From: Inquilinus limosus
Lineage (GTDB): Bacteria; Pseudomonadota; Alphaproteobacteria; DSM-16000; Inquilinaceae
Reading direction: 5' to 3'
DNA: 64,000 nucleotides
Assembly: GCF_002195995.1 (NCBI RefSeq)
Contig: NZ_NHON01000023.1
Location: forward strand, 1-64,000
Positions 44,413-53,022 of the stretch are shown piece after piece. The position numbers were made by a program, and so were the translations under genes. How positions within the stretch are numbered: position 1 is the first letter of the stretch; each line of letters begins with the position of its first letter. The notes under the pieces are model-generated. The model saw nothing but the letters and a program-made list of their open reading frames with translations. It did not search any database and was not told where the DNA came from.

Positions 44413-45812
44413 GCCTCCATCCCGACCGCCTGTTCTCGCCGGACCCGACCCAGCGCGACATCGCCCGGCGCCTCTATGCCGAGGTCGCCGGGCTGCCGCT
44501 GATCAGCCCGCACGGCCACACCGACCCGTCCTGGTACGCGAAGGACGAGGCGTTCCCGGACCCGGCGGCGCTGCTGATCATCCCGGACCACTACATCTTC
44601 CGCATGCTCTACAGCCAGGGCGTGCGGCTGGAGGATCTCGGCGTGCCGCGCCGCGACGGCGGGCCGGTGGAGACCGACCCGCGCGCGATCTGGCGCCGCT
44701 TCGCCGAGCACTGGCACCTGTTCCGCGGCACCCCGACCCGGATGTGGCTGGACCACACCTTCGAGACCCTGTTCGGGGTGGAGGAGCGGCTGACCCCGGC
44801 CAGCGCCGACCGGATCTACGACCGCATCGCCGACCGGCTGACCCGGCCGGAGTTCCGGCCGCGGGCGCTGTTCGAGCGCTTCCATCTCGAGGTCATCGCC
44901 ACCACGGAATCGCCGCTCGACCCGCTCGACCACCATCGCGCCATCCGCGACAGCGGCTGGCAGGGCAGGGTGGTCACCGCCTTCCGCCCCGACCCGGTGG
45001 TGGACCCGGAGTTCGACGGCTTCCGCGACGGGCTGCAGGCGCTGGGCGAGATCACCGGCGAGGACACGCATTCCTGGCGCGGCTATCTGGCGGCCCTGCA
45101 GCAGCGTCGCGGCTTCTTCAAGCAGATGGGCGCGACCTCGACCGACCATGGCCACCCGACTGCGGCGACCGCCGATCTCGACCCGGTGCCGGCGGTGACG
45201 CTGTTCGAGACCATCGTCTCCGGTCGGTTCGAGCCGCAGGATGCCGAGCTGTTCCGCGCCCAGATGCTGACCGAGATGGCGCGGATGAGCCTGGAGGACG
45301 GGCTGGTGATGCAGATCCACCCCGGCTCCTTCCGCAACCACAACCCGACGCTGCAGCGGGAGTTCGGCCGCGACAAGGGCGCCGACATCCCGACCCGCAC
45401 CGACTATGTCCGCGCGCTGAAGCCGCTGCTCGACCGCTTCGGCAATGAGCGGGACCTGTCGGTGATCCTGTTCACGCTGGACGAGAGCACCTATGCGCGC
45501 GAGCTGGCGCCGCTGGCCGGGCATTACCCGGTGCTGCGGCTCGGCCCGCCCTGGTGGTTCTTCGACAGCCCGGAAGGGATGCTGCGCTTCCGCGAGCTGG
45601 CGACCGAGACCGCCGGCTTCTACAACACGGTCGGCTTCAACGACGACACCCGCGCCTTCCCGTCGATCCCGGCGCGGCACGACGTGGCCCGCCGCATCGA
45701 CTGCCGCTACCTGGCCCAGCTGGTGGCCGAGCACCGGCTGGACGAGGACGAGGCGGCGGAGGTGGCGATCGACCTCGCCTACCGCCTGCCCAAGGCGGCG
45801 TACAAGCTTTAA
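44409..45812 (+). CDS. uxaC: Uronate isomerase family (UxaC), divergent
   Basis: This 467-residue amidohydrolase-superfamily protein matches glucuronate/galacturonate isomerase. It has a metal motif HGH in LISPHGHTDPSWY (the family usually has HCHL), IFRMLYSQG, and the C-terminal GFNDDTRAFPSIPARHD corresponding to the substrate-binding segment of UxaC. UxaC interconverts D-glucuronate with D-fructuronate and D-galacturonate with D-tagaturonate. Its presence with a sugar importer and several Gfo/Idh enzymes is the best clue that the locus handles a uronate-like compound. The divergent first motif leaves the exact substrate open. Confidence 0.88.
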   Translation: MSLHPDRLFSPDPTQRDIARRLYAEVAGLPLISPHGHTDPSWYAKDEAFPDPAALLIIPDHYIFRMLYSQGVRLEDLGVPRRDGGPVETDPRAIWRRFAEHWHLFRGTPTRMWLDHTFETLFGVEERLTPASADRIYDRIADRLTRPEFRPRALFERFHLEVIATTESPLDPLDHHRAIRDSGWQGRVVTAFRPDPVVDPEFDGFRDGLQALGEITGEDTHSWRGYLAALQQRRGFFKQMGATSTDHGHPTAATADLDPVPAVTLFETIVSGRFEPQDAELFRAQMLTEMARMSLEDGLVMQIHPGSFRNHNPTLQREFGRDKGADIPTRTDYVRALKPLLDRFGNERDLSVILFTLDESTYARELAPLAGHYPVLRLGPPWWFFDSPEGMLRFRELATETAGFYNTVGFNDDTRAFPSIPARHDVARRIDCRYLAQLVAEHRLDEDEAAEVAIDLAYRLPKAAYKL

Positions 45813-45830
45813 ACGGATGGATCGACCCAA

Positions 45831-45926
45831 ACCCGTCATGGCGAGGAGCGAAGCGACGTGGCCATCCAGGGGCCGATGCGAGCGGCCCTGGATGGCCGCG
45901 CCCCTCCGGGGCTCGCCATGACGGGT
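45831..45926. repeat. Palindromic repeat, family A (copy 2)
   Basis: ACCCGTCATGGCGAG and its perfect inverse CTCGCCATGACGGGT bound a 96-bp unit with the same interior as the copy at 9557-9646. It lies 18 bases after uxaC and may mark the end of the sugar operon transcript. Confidence 0.88.
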
Positions 45927-46052
45927 TGATCTTGGTTCCGATCCCGCGCCGCCATCATGTCGCCAAGGGTTTGATTGACATTTGTCCGGTTAGGGTACGG
46001 AGTCTCGCTCCTATCGCTGCGCGCAGTCCCGTCGAGAACAGGCTTTGAGATC

Positions 46053-47123
46053 ATGAATTTCCAACCCGGCCGAAGCGAGGAAAGCGCGGCCGTGGTCCCT
46101 GCGGCTCCCGGCCCGTCCCTGCGCGAGCGACGCATCGAGATCTCGGCGCAGATCCTGGCCGGCCTGGCCCTGCTTGGCACCCTCTGGTTCGGGCTGCTCG
46201 CGGCGCTGCTCGCCGGGCTCTTGATCCACGAGCTGGTGCATGTGGTGGCGCCCGCGTTCCGGCGCTTCGGCTTCCTGCCGAATATCGGCCGCATCATCGC
46301 CCTCGGCCTGCTGACGGCGGTGATCAGCCTGGCCCTGGTCTTCGGCGCGATCGAGCTGATCTCGTTCCTCACCGACCGGCCGCAGGGCCTGGTCGCGGTG
46401 ATGCGGAAGATGGCCGAGGCGGTGGAGCAGGCCAGCCAGCAGCTGCCGCCCTGGATCGTCGCCTATATCCCGAACAGCGGCCAGGACCTCGACACCATGA
46501 TTGCGCAGTCGCTGCGCGACCATGCGCGGGACCTGCTGCGGATCACCACCGATGTCGGCCGCATCCTGGTCCACATCATCATCGGGCTGGTGATCGGCGG
46601 CATGATCGCCATCGCCGACCTGACCGAGAAGCCAGGGCGCGGCCCGCTGGCCCGGGCGCTGGGGGAGCGGGCGCGGCTGCTGGCCCTGTCCTTCCGCCGC
46701 GTCGTCTTCGCCCAGGTGCGGATCTCCGCCTTCAACACGGTGCTGACCGCGATCTACCTGGTCGGCGTCCTGCCGGCCTTCGGCATCCACCTGCCGCTGA
46801 CCAAGACCATGATCGTGGTCACCTTCGTGGTCGGGCTGCTGCCGGTGATCGGCAACCTGATCTCGAACACCGTGATCGTGGTGATCAGCCTCAGCCTGTC
46901 GGTCTATGTCGCCGCGGCGTCGCTGGCCTTCCTGATCATCATCCACAAGCTGGAATACTTCATCAACGCCAAGATCGTCGGCACCCAGATCCATGCCCGG
47001 GCCTGGGAGATCCTGATCGCCATGCTGCTGATGGAAGCGGCGTTCGGCGTGCCGGGGGTGATCGCGGCCCCGGTGTTCTACGCCTATCTGAAGGCCGAGC
47101 TGGGGCGCAGCAAGCTGATCTGA
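46053..47123 (+). CDS. AI-2E transporter family membrane protein
   Basis: This 356-residue membrane protein has the TqsA/PerM-like layout. A hydrophobic N-terminal pair is at about 33-60 and 75-100, an amphipathic helical middle (MAEAVEQASQQLPPW) follows, and four or five C-terminal helices include LTKTMIVVTFVVGLLPVIGN and IHKLEYFINAKIVGTQIHA, the latter being the conserved family end motif. Family members have been linked to autoinducer-2 export, sodium/proton exchange or lipid trafficking. ATG 46053 is used; the preceding 120 bases may hold the promoter. Confidence 0.9.
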   Translation: MNFQPGRSEESAAVVPAAPGPSLRERRIEISAQILAGLALLGTLWFGLLAALLAGLLIHELVHVVAPAFRRFGFLPNIGRIIALGLLTAVISLALVFGAIELISFLTDRPQGLVAVMRKMAEAVEQASQQLPPWIVAYIPNSGQDLDTMIAQSLRDHARDLLRITTDVGRILVHIIIGLVIGGMIAIADLTEKPGRGPLARALGERARLLALSFRRVVFAQVRISAFNTVLTAIYLVGVLPAFGIHLPLTKTMIVVTFVVGLLPVIGNLISNTVIVVISLSLSVYVAAASLAFLIIIHKLEYFINAKIVGTQIHARAWEILIAMLLMEAAFGVPGVIAAPVFYAYLKAELGRSKLI

Positions 47124-47156
47124 CGCTGACGATCAGACCCGTCTCCCTCGCGAAGA

Positions 47157-47248
47157 ACCGTCATTGCGAGGAGGCGAAGCCGACGAAGCAATCCAGGGGC
47201 CGGTTCGCATCGGCCCCTGGATTGCTTCGCTGCGCTCGCAATGACGGT
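47157..47248. repeat. Palindromic repeat, family B (copy 3)
   Basis: ACCGTCATTGCGAG and CTCGCAATGACGGT are perfect inverse ends around the usual ATCCAGGGGCC/GGCCCCTGGAT core. It lies 34 bases after the AI-2E gene and 22 bases before a family C element. Confidence 0.88.
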
Positions 47249-47270
47249 GTTGGGAGCGGTGTTCGGCCTG

Positions 47271-47414
47271 AGAGACCGTTTGGAAATGCGCTGGCGTGAG
47301 TCGGCTGGCGGCGGTTTCGAGAACCGGAGCGCAGCGCACGTTTGGTGCGTGAGCACCGGAAGCGGAGAAACCGCCGTCAGACGGCCGCGCCAGTAGCATT
47401 TACAGACGGTCTCT
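47271..47414. repeat. MITE-like inverted repeat, family C (copy 2)
   Basis: This 144-bp element begins AGAGACCGTTTGGAAATG and ends with the diverged inverse. The interior is in opposite orientation to the copy at 23983-24125. Its last base supplies the final A of the neighbouring leftward gene's TAA stop (47414-47416). Confidence 0.85.
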
Positions 47415-48019
47415 TACATCGGCGGCACCAGCCCGTCCTTGCCGACCTGGACGGCGTGCGAGACCAGCGACCCGTCATCGGCCTTGACCGCGCTGACGAT
47501 GACATGGGCGCCCTTGACCAGCTGGCTGCGATTGCCGGGCTCATAGGTGATCACCGGCACGTCGGGCGGCACCACCAGCTTGGTCTCGACGCCCTGGTAG
47601 CGCATCGTCACCACCCGCCCGTCGGTGCCGGTGACGTCGCCGGCGGTGGCGTTGGTCATGGTGCTGCCCGGCTTCAGGTCGAAGGGGTGCTGGCCCTCGC
47701 CGACGCCGCGCATGCTCTCCGGGAACACCTGCACCTCCAGCGCCTGCAGGCTGCCATCCGCCTGCGGCATGGCGGCGCTGCCGATATAGGTGCCGGGCTT
47801 GATGTCGTGGATGTCGGCCGGGGCGATGGTCCGCACCTGGGCGTCGTCGGCCATGGTGACGGTCGCGGTGGTGCCGCCGCGGGCGGCGATGGTCATCACC
47901 GGCCCGTCCATCGCCTCGATGGTGCCGCGGATGCGCTGCTGGGGCTGGCTCTGGGCCATGGCCGGCAGGGCCGACAGGATCCCGAACAGGGCCAGGCCCG
48001 CAATCGCGCTGCGCTTCAT
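47414..48019 (-). CDS. Exported hypothetical protein, beta-rich
   Basis: This 201-residue protein starts with a clear Sec signal peptide (MKRSAIAGLALFGILSALPA, cleavage after AMAQS). The mature part is rich in short beta-strand segments, for example RIRGTIEAMDGPVMTIAARG and LVKGAHVIVSAVKADDGS, like OB- or DUF5666-type periplasmic domains. No catalytic motif is recognised. ATG 48019 is chosen because it opens the signal peptide. Its stop codon straddles the edge of a family C element. Confidence 0.8.
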   Translation of the reverse strand: MKRSAIAGLALFGILSALPAMAQSQPQQRIRGTIEAMDGPVMTIAARGGTTATVTMADDAQVRTIAPADIHDIKPGTYIGSAAMPQADGSLQALEVQVFPESMRGVGEGQHPFDLKPGSTMTNATAGDVTGTDGRVVTMRYQGVETKLVVPPDVPVITYEPGNRSQLVKGAHVIVSAVKADDGSLVSHAVQVGKDGLVPPM

Positions 48020-48124
48020 GATGCTGTCCTCGCTGGAGCGTCGACGTCCCCCCGACACCCGTACGGCCCGACCGCGCCGGCGGTTACATGAATTCTGTCC
48101 GCGACCGATGTCGGGAACGGTGCG

Positions 48125-50380
48125 TCAGGACGGCGGGGCGGCCTTCCATTCCCGCCGCGCCAGCGCCACCAGCAGCGCGTCGTCGACGCCGTCGGCCGCC
48201 GGCAGGCCCTCGGCGCGGCGGAAGGCCTCGGCCGCCGCCTGGACCACGCCGTCCCCGGTGCCGCCGCCCGCGGCGGCATAGCCGAGCGCGGCCAGCAGGC
48301 GCAGCGCCGCCGCGGCCTTGGCCGCGGGCGACCGGGCACCGAGCAGCATGGCCGCGTATTTCGGCGTGTCGTCCCCGTCGGTCAGGGCGCGGGCGAACCA
48401 GATCACCGCCTCGGTCTCGTCGCGGGCGATACCGCGGCCGGTCTCATAGGCGATGCCCAGCTCGTTCTGCGCCTCGGCGTCGCCCTTGTCGGCGGCGATG
48501 CGGAACCAGCGCAGCGCCTGGCCGTCATCCTGGATCACGCCGCGCCCGGCCTGGAAGCACCGGCCGAGGCTGCGGGCGGCCTCGGCATTGCCCTTGTCGG
48601 CGGCGAGGCGATACAGGCGGATGGCCTTGAGATCGCTTCGCGCCACGCCGCGGCCCTGCTCGTACATCCGGCCGAGGTGCAACTGCGAATAGGCGTAGCC
48701 CCGCTCGGCCGAACGGCGGTACCAGCGTGCCGCCTCGGCATCGTCATCGGGCACGCCGCGGCCGCGCTCATACATCCAGCCGAGATTGGCCTCGGCGCGG
48801 GCGAAGTCCTGGTCGGCGGCCAGGCGGTACCAGCGCACCGCCTCCGCATCGTCGCGGGCCACGCCCTGGCCGTCGCGGTAGAGGTCGCCGAGATCGGTCT
48901 GCGCCCGCGCCAGGCCCTGGTCGGCGGCCAGGCGATAGAGGCGGGCCGCCTCGGCATCGTCATCGGGCACGCCGCGGCCGCGTTCATACATCCAGGCGAG
49001 ATTGGCCTGGGCCCGGGCCAGGCCCTGGTCGGCAGCCAGGCGATACCAGCGCACCGCCTCCGCATCGTCGCGGGCCACGCCCTGGCCGTCGCGGTAGAGG
49101 TCGCCCAGATTGGTCTGCGCCCGCGCCAGGCCCTGATCCGCGGCCAGGCGGTAGAGGCGGGCGGCCTCGGCGTCGTCCTTGGCCACGCCGCGGCCGCTCT
49201 CATACAGCCAGCCGAGATTGCTCTGGGCATGCAGGTAGCCCTGGTCCGCGGCCAGGCGGTACCAGCGCGCGGCCTCGGCATCATCCGCGGGCACGCCCTG
49301 GCCGAGCTCGTACAGGATGCCGATGTTGTTCTGCGCCTCGGCATAATCCTGCTTGGCGGCCAGGCGGTACCAGCGCATCGCCTTGGCGTCGTTCTCCGGC
49401 ACGCCGCGCCCGGAATCATAGAGGCCGCCGAGCTCGGTCTCGGCCCGGGCGTAGTCCTGCGCCGCCGCCAGGCGGTACCAGCGCACCGCCTCGGCCGTGT
49501 CCTGGGGAACGCCGTGGCCGGCGTCGTACATGAAGGCCAGGTTGGTCTGCGCCCGGGCCAGCCCCTGGTCGGCGGCGAGGCGGTAGAGGCGCACGGCCTC
49601 GGCCTCGTCCTCCGCCGTGCCGCGGCCGACCTCGGTCATCCAGCCGAGATTGGTCTGGGCCTCGGCATTGCCCTGCTCGGCGGCCAGGCGGTACAGGCGC
49701 ACGGCCTCGGCGTCGTCCTGCGGCACGCCGTGGCCGAAATAGTACAGCGACCCCAGCAGGCGCCGGCCGACGGCGGATCCGGCATCGGCCGCGCGACCGT
49801 ACCAATACGCCGCGGCGGCATAGTCCTGGCCGGCGCCCCGGCCATTCTCCAGCATGTAGCCGAGGCTGGTCTGGGCCGGGATGTAGCCCTGCTCGGCGGC
49901 CAGACGGTACAGCCGGACCGCCGCGGCCTCGCTGCGCCCGACGCCGCGCCCGTCCTGGTACATGTAGCCCAGATAGGTCTGGCCGCGATCATCGCCCTGG
50001 GCCGCCGCCAGGCGGTACCAGCGCACCGCCTCGGCATCGTCGCGGGCGACCCCGATTCCGTCCCGGTACATGTCGCCGAGATAGGCCTGGCCGCGGGCGC
50101 TGCCCTGCTCGGCGGCCCGGCGGTACCAGCGGGCGGCTTCGGCCGGGTCCCGGTCGACGCCGTCACCGGCCTCGGTGCGATAGCCGAGCCGGATCTGCGC
50201 CTCGGCATCCCCGGATTCGGCGGTCAGCCGCAGCGCCCGCAAAGCCGCCTCGGGCCCCGCCTCGCGGATCGCCAGGATATCGTCGGAACGGTCAGGTGCC
50301 GCCGGAATGAAGGACGGCGGAGAGGCCAGGGCCGCCGGCGAGGCCAGAACGATCCCCAGCATGAAATGACGGATGCGCAT
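48125..50380 (-). CDS. Exported Sel1-repeat protein with 17 repeats
   Basis: This 751-residue secreted or periplasmic protein has a signal peptide (MRIRHFMLGIVLASPAALA) and 17 successive Sel1 units of 36 residues (about residues 55-665), of the form LGxxYxxGxGVxxDxxEAxRWYRLAA. Such alpha/alpha solenoids mediate protein contacts in signalling or envelope homeostasis. A C-terminal alanine-rich helical domain follows. Units in the second half are nearly identical in pairs, showing a recent 216-bp tandem duplication. It appears monocistronic. Confidence 0.92.
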   Translation of the reverse strand: MRIRHFMLGIVLASPAALASPPSFIPAAPDRSDDILAIREAGPEAALRALRLTAESGDAEAQIRLGYRTEAGDGVDRDPAEAARWYRRAAEQGSARGQAYLGDMYRDGIGVARDDAEAVRWYRLAAAQGDDRGQTYLGYMYQDGRGVGRSEAAAVRLYRLAAEQGYIPAQTSLGYMLENGRGAGQDYAAAAYWYGRAADAGSAVGRRLLGSLYYFGHGVPQDDAEAVRLYRLAAEQGNAEAQTNLGWMTEVGRGTAEDEAEAVRLYRLAADQGLARAQTNLAFMYDAGHGVPQDTAEAVRWYRLAAAQDYARAETELGGLYDSGRGVPENDAKAMRWYRLAAKQDYAEAQNNIGILYELGQGVPADDAEAARWYRLAADQGYLHAQSNLGWLYESGRGVAKDDAEAARLYRLAADQGLARAQTNLGDLYRDGQGVARDDAEAVRWYRLAADQGLARAQANLAWMYERGRGVPDDDAEAARLYRLAADQGLARAQTDLGDLYRDGQGVARDDAEAVRWYRLAADQDFARAEANLGWMYERGRGVPDDDAEAARWYRRSAERGYAYSQLHLGRMYEQGRGVARSDLKAIRLYRLAADKGNAEAARSLGRCFQAGRGVIQDDGQALRWFRIAADKGDAEAQNELGIAYETGRGIARDETEAVIWFARALTDGDDTPKYAAMLLGARSPAAKAAAALRLLAALGYAAAGGGTGDGVVQAAAEAFRRAEGLPAADGVDDALLVALARREWKAAPPS
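48733..49164 (-). repeat. 216-bp tandem duplication inside the Sel1 gene
   Basis: The sequence GCCTCGGCATCGTCATCGGG recurs exactly 216 bases apart (48732 and 48948). The encoded pairs of Sel1 units (72 residues) differ at only a few positions, for example QTNLGDLY versus QTDLGDLY. This is an in-frame recent duplication, and copy number may vary between strains. Confidence 0.8.
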
Positions 50381-50651
50381 CTGAAATGACGGTGCGAGAA
50401 ATTCCCCCTGATCACACCATCCTCATCGAAACCGGTCCCGCTGTCGATGGCCGATCGCGGCGGGGCCGGGCGGCGCCGCGTTCGCAGCTTGGTTCGCGTC
50501 GCGACCCCGATCCACGTGCTGCCCCTTTCGCGGGGATGACAGGTGAGGGTGAAAAATCTCGCAGGCGGGAAGGGGCGCGCAGCCTCCTCCCCTTATCCCC
50601 TCCCGGAAGGGAAGGGGAGTGTGGAAAGTTGGGCAGGCGGGTGCATTCGGA

Positions 50652-50680
50652 GGTTGGGTTCGCGGCAAGCGAACCCAACC
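50652..50680. terminator. Perfect 12-bp stem hairpin, possible terminator
   Basis: GGTTGGGTTCGC at 50652-50663 pairs completely with GCGAACCCAACC at 50669-50680 around the loop GGCAA. It lies downstream of the leftward gene ending at 50809. No T-run follows on either strand, so termination would need Rho; mRNA 3-prime protection is an equal possibility. Confidence 0.4.
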
Positions 50681-50694
50681 CTGCTCTCCACCCC

Positions 50695-50787
50695 AAGCCG
50701 TCATGGCGAGGAGGCGAAGCCGACGTGGCCATCCAGAGATCGAGCCGCTGGATGGCCACGGCGCTGCGCGCCTCGCCATGACGGCTT
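50695..50787. repeat. Palindromic repeat, family A (copy 3)
   Basis: AAGCCGTCATGGCGAG and its perfect inverse CTCGCCATGACGGCTT bound a diverged family A unit; the interior TGGCCATCCAG/CTGGATGGCCA pair is kept. Confidence 0.85.
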
Positions 50788-50808
50788 ATGGTTTGGGCTG
50801 TTGATCCT

Positions 50809-51474
50809 TCAACTGCTGTCCGGTCCCGCCGGACTCGGCGGGGGCCGGCTGCCGACGGGCGCATCCGAAGGACGGAACCAGCCCTGCGCGGGTGCGTGTC
50901 CGGCGGTCTCCGTCCCGGCCTTCCCGGGCACCTCCATGGTCCCGGCGACGGCCGCGGCGATCGCGGCCCGGTCGGGCGGGATGCCGAGGGCGCGGCACAG
51001 GCTGCGGATCAGGTCTTCGATCGGCAGGGCCCTGTCGGCCCCGTCGCGGCCGTCGGCATGGTCGCCGGCCAGCCGGTCCCAGAGATCGGCGGTCAGCCGT
51101 TCGCGCGTGTCGGGATCGGCGGTCGCGGCCGCGATGGCGCCGGTGACGCCCTGGGCGACGCGGCGGCGGCGGTCGGCCGCCCGGGCCACCTGGTCGTCCC
51201 GGTCCTGGTCGGCGGCGCGCCGGGCCTCCTGCTGCTGGCGCAGCTTGGCCCTCAGGGCAATGGCGCGGCGGATGCCGAGGAAGAGGCGGCTGAAACGGGT
51301 TTCGGCCTTGCAGGCACGATCGAGGTCGTCGGCCTGCAGGGCGGCGAGGGCCTCGGCCTGGAACGCCCGGGCCATCGCCGCGCTGAGCTCGATCAGGCCG
51401 GACAGGATCGCGTCATCGTCCGGACCCGGCGGGGCGGCGAGCACAATCTCGGTCCTGGTGTCGGCATCGGCCAT
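50809..51474 (-). CDS. Hypothetical protein, helical and charged
   Basis: This 221-residue protein has no recognised domain. It begins MADADTRTEIVLAAPPG and has a long predicted helix (ETRFSRLFLGIRRAIALRAK, then QQQEARRAADQDRDDQ) compatible with coiled coil. It ends in a proline-rich tail GWFRPSDAPVGSRPPPS. The length, biased composition and absence of a signal peptide suggest a cytosolic or DNA-associated protein. ATG 51474 is chosen because the upstream stretch lies in repeat-like DNA. Unknown function. Confidence 0.68.
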   Translation of the reverse strand: MADADTRTEIVLAAPPGPDDDAILSGLIELSAAMARAFQAEALAALQADDLDRACKAETRFSRLFLGIRRAIALRAKLRQQQEARRAADQDRDDQVARAADRRRRVAQGVTGAIAAATADPDTRERLTADLWDRLAGDHADGRDGADRALPIEDLIRSLCRALGIPPDRAAIAAAVAGTMEVPGKAGTETAGHAPAQGWFRPSDAPVGSRPPPSPAGPDSS

Positions 51475-51640
51475 TGCAGAATGAGAACATAATAGGAACA
51501 TTAAGTCAAGAAAATACGGCCCCAGCCATGGCGAAGGCGAAGCCGACGACTCCATCCGGGGACCGGTGCGCACCGGCCCCCCGGAGCCTCGGGTCAAGCC
51601 CGAGGATGACAGGAGGGAGGAAGGGCGAGTGGCCCTCCTC

Positions 51641-52882
51641 CTACGCTTTCCTCTCCGGCGCGCTCTCCGCCCAGCGGGCCATCAGGGTGTTGGAGGGCAG
51701 GCCCTCATCGACCAGCTTCTTGGCCGTCTCGACCCCGGCCACCGGCAGGCCCTCGGGGTCCAGCAGGCCGATCTGCACCAGCACCGACGCCTGGTCCCAG
51801 TAGATGTGCTCGTTGTACAGCCGGTCGCCGCGGAAGCGGACGATCGCGACCAGCGGGATCTCGACATATCGGCCGGTCGGCGGGATGCCGGGCAGCATCC
51901 AGTCGATCTCGACGTCGTGGGTGAAGCAGAACAGCATCTCGTCGACCAGCCGGTCGACCCCGACGGTGCGGCTGATCGGGACCAGCTTCGTATCGGCCGG
52001 CGTCTTCGGGATGAAATGGTTGGCGTAGAAGCGGTACAGGTCGTCCTGGCCGACGCCGCCGGTCATGGTCGGGATGTGGTTCACATAGGGCTCGGCCACC
52101 ATGGTCTTCATGGTGGCGCGGGCGTCGCGGGTGGCGAATTCCAGCTCGGTGTGCCGCTCCCACAGCGCCGGCAGGTCGTATTTCGGTCCCAGCGCGGCGC
52201 GGAACACGGCCAGGCTGCGGGAATGGGCCATCAGCGAGGCCGGCTTGTCGTAGGCCGCCCGGGCCGGCACGTTGAAGCCGTGCTCGGCGCCCGGATAGAC
52301 GAAGAGCTGGACGTCGTCGCGGCCGGCGAAGGCGTCGGCGATCGCCTCGCGCACCGGCGGCGGCAGGTGGCGGTCCTTCTCCGGAATGTGGAAGACCATC
52401 GGGCAGCGGATCGCCCCGGCCTCGCCCAGCAGCGGCCCCATCCCGGTGCCGTAGTAGCTGACCGCGGCGTCGACATGGTGGCGCGCGGCGGTCAGATAGG
52501 CCAGGCGCCCGCCCAGGCAGAAGCCCAGCGCGCCGATCTTGCCGCGGCATTCCGGCAGCCGGCGCAGCGCTCCTAAAGCAGCGCCGCAATCGGCGACCGC
52601 ACGGTCGATATCCAGGCGGCCCAGCAGCTCGCGGGCGCGGGCCACGTCGGTCTCGACATAGCCCAGGTCGACCTTCGGCTCCAGCCGCCAGAACAGGTCC
52701 GGCGCCAGCACGACATAGCCTTCCTCGGCATACAGGTCGGCCACGGCGCGGAGATGGGCGTTGACGCCGAAGATCTCCTGCAGCAGCAGGAGGCCGGGGC
52801 CGCTGCCGCTCTCCGGCACCGCCAGATAGCCCTGGAACCGGCCGCCGTCATCGGCCGGGATGTCGATCCACCTGCTGGTCAT
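51641..52882 (-). CDS. Dienelactone hydrolase-SnoaL-like fusion protein
   Basis: This 413-residue protein has two domains. Residues 1-232 are a dienelactone hydrolase with triad C122 (GFCLGGR), D170 (PEKDRH) and H201 (AEHGF) plus the conserved E36, almost the numbering of Pseudomonas ClcD. Residues about 240-400 form an NTF2/SnoaL-type cone domain (FYANHFIPKTP, HDVEIDWMLPGIPPTGR, YWDQASVLVQIGLL). Such fusion suggests successive steps on one lactone or ester substrate. The gene diverges from a MarR regulator with an operator-like palindrome between them. Confidence 0.92.
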   Translation of the reverse strand: MTSRWIDIPADDGGRFQGYLAVPESGSGPGLLLLQEIFGVNAHLRAVADLYAEEGYVVLAPDLFWRLEPKVDLGYVETDVARARELLGRLDIDRAVADCGAALGALRRLPECRGKIGALGFCLGGRLAYLTAARHHVDAAVSYYGTGMGPLLGEAGAIRCPMVFHIPEKDRHLPPPVREAIADAFAGRDDVQLFVYPGAEHGFNVPARAAYDKPASLMAHSRSLAVFRAALGPKYDLPALWERHTELEFATRDARATMKTMVAEPYVNHIPTMTGGVGQDDLYRFYANHFIPKTPADTKLVPISRTVGVDRLVDEMLFCFTHDVEIDWMLPGIPPTGRYVEIPLVAIVRFRGDRLYNEHIYWDQASVLVQIGLLDPEGLPVAGVETAKKLVDEGLPSNTLMARWAESAPERKA

Positions 52883-52967
52883 GGCCCTGGTCTCCGCTGG
52901 CTCCGGAAGCGGCCGGGCGCCCTTCTGGAAGGCCGTGGCATCGGGGGCTGCGCCGTCCGCGGTTATA

Positions 52968-52981
52968 CTTTAAACTTAAAG
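52968..52981. promoter_or_regulatory. Candidate MarR operator
   Basis: CTTTAA-AC-TTAAAG is a perfect inverted repeat in the divergent gap, 41 bases before the MarR start and 85 before the hydrolase start. A related sequence, TTTCAAGCTTAAAA, precedes the SDR gene at 63071. MarR dimers typically bind short AT-rich palindromes of this size. Confidence 0.6.
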
Positions 52982-53022
52982 CAGATCGGGCGGCCAAGGC
53001 CCGTGTGCAGGATTGACGCAGA

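Larger units (their letters stand above)
50381..50808. other. 428-base intergenic region with hairpin and repeats
   Basis: No gene is seen. The region holds a GC-rich hairpin-like stretch at about 50575-50630 (CCTCCCGGAAGGGAAGGGG), a perfect 12-bp stem hairpin at 50652-50680 and a family A repeat at 50695-50787. It is downstream of a leftward gene ending at 50809, and contains the promoter side of the Sel1 gene starting at 50380. Confidence 0.55.

Noticed and set aside
45961-46010. TTGACA at 45975-45980 upstream of the AI-2E gene as a -35 box
   Set aside because: No -10 hexamer lies at 16-18 base spacing, so the promoter was not called.
48733-50200. Regular repeats that could suggest a CRISPR array
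   Set aside because: The period is 108 bp, in frame and inside a Sel1 coding sequence; no short direct repeats with unique spacers and no cas genes are present.
48677-50389. 570-codon frame opposite the Sel1 gene, itself repetitive
   Set aside because: Its periodicity simply mirrors the 108-bp Sel1 repeats on the other strand.
51530-51600. Another family A/B repeat copy near 51530
   Set aside because: Only a diverged half (GGCGAAGCCGACGA and a CCGGTGCGCACCGG core) is present without matching ends, so it was not listed as a copy.
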